A stretch of 64,000 nucleotides of DNA from an uncultured Veillonella sp. (GTDB taxonomy: Bacteria > Bacillota > Negativicutes > Veillonellales > Veillonellaceae): the NCBI RefSeq assembly GCF_934230905.1, contig NZ_CAKQFJ010000006.1:1-64000 (forward strand). The letters run 5' to 3'. Of this stretch, positions 62,092 to 64,000 are shown piece after piece; within the stretch, counting starts at the first letter, position 1, and each line of letters starts with the position of its first letter. The notes under the pieces were generated by a model. That model worked only from the letters and a program-made list of their open reading frames with translations. It did no database searches and had not been told where the DNA came from. The position numbers and the translations under genes are program-made.

Positions 62092-63065
62092 GCTTGTCCC
62101 CCATCTATAAATTTACGTACTGCTTTACCATTTAAATAATCACATAAATCGCCTTGATGTGCATCTAGTTCATCCATCATATCATCAATTAAATCCTGTA
62201 CACGCCACCAGCCCATAGACCAATTGGTGAATAATGTATTATCCTCTGGAGCACGACCCACTAATCGTTGCAATACGATATCTGGATGGAGATGGCGTAA
62301 AAACTGAACAACACGCTCTGCATACTCCTCGGCACTAATCAAGGTAATTTGACCTTCTTCATACCATTTAGCCATCAATGTATGTTTCACAATATACAAA
62401 GCATGTAACTTTACTTGATCAACCCCAAGAGACGATAAAATCTTGGCCCCTTCAATGGTATCCTCCATCGTATCCCATGGCAAATTGACAATCATATGTG
62501 TGGTCACATTAAATTCATAGCGCTTAATGCGGAGCACCGCATCGATAAACTGCGCTAAATCATGGCCCCGATTGATTTTCTCAAGTGTATGATAATTAAC
62601 AGTTTGCAATCCTAACTCAATATAAATATCCTTATGAAACCGCTGTTGTATGTCCTGTAATACATCTAAATACTCATTAGAAATACAATCAGGTCTCGTA
62701 GCGATTGCAATCCCTACGGCTTCATCAATACAACCTTGTTCCATATAGGATTTAAAATCCTCTAATGGTAAATAGGTATTACTAAAATTTTGATAATAAG
62801 GAATAAATTTCTTCGCCTTATATTTAGGGCCAATATGTGCAATATTTTCCTTTAATTGCATGCGCACCGTCATCCATGCAGGTCTATTTTCATAACCTGC
62901 GCCGATTTCTCCACAGAATGTACAGCCCCCAACACCAGCTGACCCATCTCGATTAGGACAGGTTAACGGTAATGCAACAGGTAATTTATATACCTTTTCA
63001 CCATATGTTTCTTTATAAAATTTTGACACCATCCGGTACCGTTTCGGTCTCGTTGTATCTGACAT
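62088..63065 (-). CDS. Radical SAM protein, YhcC/TIGR01212 type
   Basis: A 325-residue radical SAM protein. The opening RYRMVSKFYKETYGEKVYKLPVALPLTCPNRDG and the Cys set CPNRDGSAGVGGCTFCG are specific to the YhcC group (TIGR01212), in which the cluster Cys spacing is longer than the classical CxxxCxxC. YIELGLQTVNYHTLEKINRGHD and HMIVNLPWDTMEDTIEG follow. The substrate is unknown. It lies 14 bases after a second radical SAM gene and overlaps phoH by 4 bases, so the two radical SAM genes and phoH-ybeY form one run. Confidence 0.9.
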   Translation of the reverse strand: MSDTTRPKRYRMVSKFYKETYGEKVYKLPVALPLTCPNRDGSAGVGGCTFCGEIGAGYENRPAWMTVRMQLKENIAHIGPKYKAKKFIPYYQNFSNTYLPLEDFKSYMEQGCIDEAVGIAIATRPDCISNEYLDVLQDIQQRFHKDIYIELGLQTVNYHTLEKINRGHDLAQFIDAVLRIKRYEFNVTTHMIVNLPWDTMEDTIEGAKILSSLGVDQVKLHALYIVKHTLMAKWYEEGQITLISAEEYAERVVQFLRHLHPDIVLQRLVGRAPEDNTLFTNWSMGWWRVQDLIDDMMDELDAHQGDLCDYLNGKAVRKFIDGGQA

Positions 63066-63079
63066 AACACTCCTCTATA

Positions 63080-64000
63080 TCATTGTATGTTTTCAGGGCG
63101 AATAAATGGGGCTACCTCTTGATTCACATCTATGATCACTGTGAAAGTCCCTTCTGGAATATGTTGAATTCCTAAATAAGATGCTGTTTCACGGCTCATG
63201 GTCATTTCCACATATTGCTGGCGAATTTTACGCCATTCTTTAAAAGTATAATTGGGAATAAATGTAGACGCAATCTCTTCATTGCGCCAAAACGCTTCGC
63301 CTACTTGTAGCAATTCCTTTGTTTGTTTAGGCAATCCTACTACTTCGCTACGCACCTTACCACGATAACTTACCAATGTATCATATTGCAATAACTCTGC
63401 AGCTATCGTATCACCTTTTGCAAGGAAGAAACGATATAAGAATTCAATTTGGTCTATATCCTTAAGATTAACCTTGTGATTACCTTCCTTGAGCCATGCA
63501 CGTGTCATGTCACAAAAATAGGTAAATGCATCTGTTTCACCGTGAATCAATTGTTGTCCGATATAACCAAAGGTCGTTCTAAAGCGCTCACTATTATAAA
63601 AACGCTCAAATACATCTTCAAAATATTTCAAGAAACGTACTTCATCATAAGGTAATACATGCGTACTCAAAACCTCATATGGTGCCAACGGATCTGCTAC
63701 GTACTTGTATTCACTCATTCGTCGTACACCAGATCCTTTTAGTAATTTTAAGAATCCTATTTGTAATGCATGAGGTTGTAAGCTAAATAGATCGTTAAAA
63801 GATTGTCCAAATCGATTAAAATCCTCGTGAGGCAATCCTACAATAAGATCCATGTGAACATGCGTACGTCCTGCTTGAATAATAGGACGTATAGATTTTT
63901 GGATGTATGGCCAATCATTATAGCGATTAATAGCATCCAATGTTTTCTTGTGTGTGCTTTGTACACCTACCTCGATTTGAATGCGTCCAGGTGGCGTTTC
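63080..64000 (-). CDS. B12-binding/radical SAM protein with DUF4080-like C-terminus (cut by window edge)
   Basis: The frame is open to the right edge (307 codons visible); the start and the probable cobalamin-binding and CxxxCxxC regions lie outside. The visible part opens with RIQIEVGVQSTHKKTLDAI, a radical SAM strand, then HMDLIVGLPHEDFNRF and LQIGFLKLLKGSGVR, as in anaerobic B12-dependent radical SAM proteins. Residues from about 110 on form the helical C-terminal domain resembling DUF4080. An internal TTG at 63940 is not the true start. The reaction is unknown. Confidence 0.85.
   Translation of the reverse strand, partial: ETPPGRIQIEVGVQSTHKKTLDAINRYNDWPYIQKSIRPIIQAGRTHVHMDLIVGLPHEDFNRFGQSFNDLFSLQPHALQIGFLKLLKGSGVRRMSEYKYVADPLAPYEVLSTHVLPYDEVRFLKYFEDVFERFYNSERFRTTFGYIGQQLIHGETDAFTYFCDMTRAWLKEGNHKVNLKDIDQIEFLYRFFLAKGDTIAAELLQYDTLVSYRGKVRSEVVGLPKQTKELLQVGEAFWRNEEIASTFIPNYTFKEWRKIRQQYVEMTMSRETASYLGIQHIPEGTFTVIIDVNQEVAPFIRPENIQ

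Overview
The window reads as chromosomal DNA of a low-GC, diderm Firmicute of the class Negativicutes, most likely Veillonella or a close relative. This is inferred, not searched. The evidence is a PolC-type replicative polymerase, Gram-positive-type LexA boxes beside a YneA-like gene, a glycine T-box, an FMN riboswitch, strong AGGAGG ribosome sites, and a complete lactate racemase operon in a cell with many lactate/pyruvate and competence genes. Most genes lie on the minus strand in tight operons. No rRNA, tRNA, CRISPR array, insertion sequence or prophage was seen.

Left part (1-9 kb): the end of an unknown gene; divergent lexA and a yneA-like SOS division inhibitor sharing three candidate LexA boxes; a lone tyrosine recombinase; a VanW-family lipoprotein; a PAP2 phosphatase; a 49-residue small protein with its own promoter, ribosome site and terminator; a DUF4241, HAD and DUF1848 group; and a methyltransferase.

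9-20 kb: genes recycling the by-products of S-adenosylmethionine use (mtnP, mtnA, ahcY, mtaD), then the riboflavin operon ribD-ribE-ribBA-ribH with hslO behind an FMN riboswitch, then poxB behind a palindromic operator. 20-30 kb: polC (apparently without its proofreading exonuclease insertion), holA, comEC, comEA, an M29 aminopeptidase, a GC-rich structured element and comEB (dCMP deaminase). 30-48 kb: leuS, a GH18 protein with a Lys/Ala repeat tail, lgt, then the conserved run rplS-ylqF-rnhB-yraN-comM-dprA-topA-trmFO, a MarR regulator, and glyQ-glyS behind a T-box.

48-57 kb is the accessory part. An A/T-rich block of seven minus-strand genes (DUF805 membrane proteins, two paralogous soluble proteins of unknown family, three further small membrane proteins) is followed by larE-larB-larC-larA. 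Together they separate recO from glyQS, genes that adjoin in many Firmicutes. The membrane-protein block is the best candidate here for an undescribed system. 57-64 kb returns to conserved housekeeping genes: phoH-ybeY-era-corC-recO, a YhcC-type radical SAM gene and a second radical SAM gene running off the right edge.
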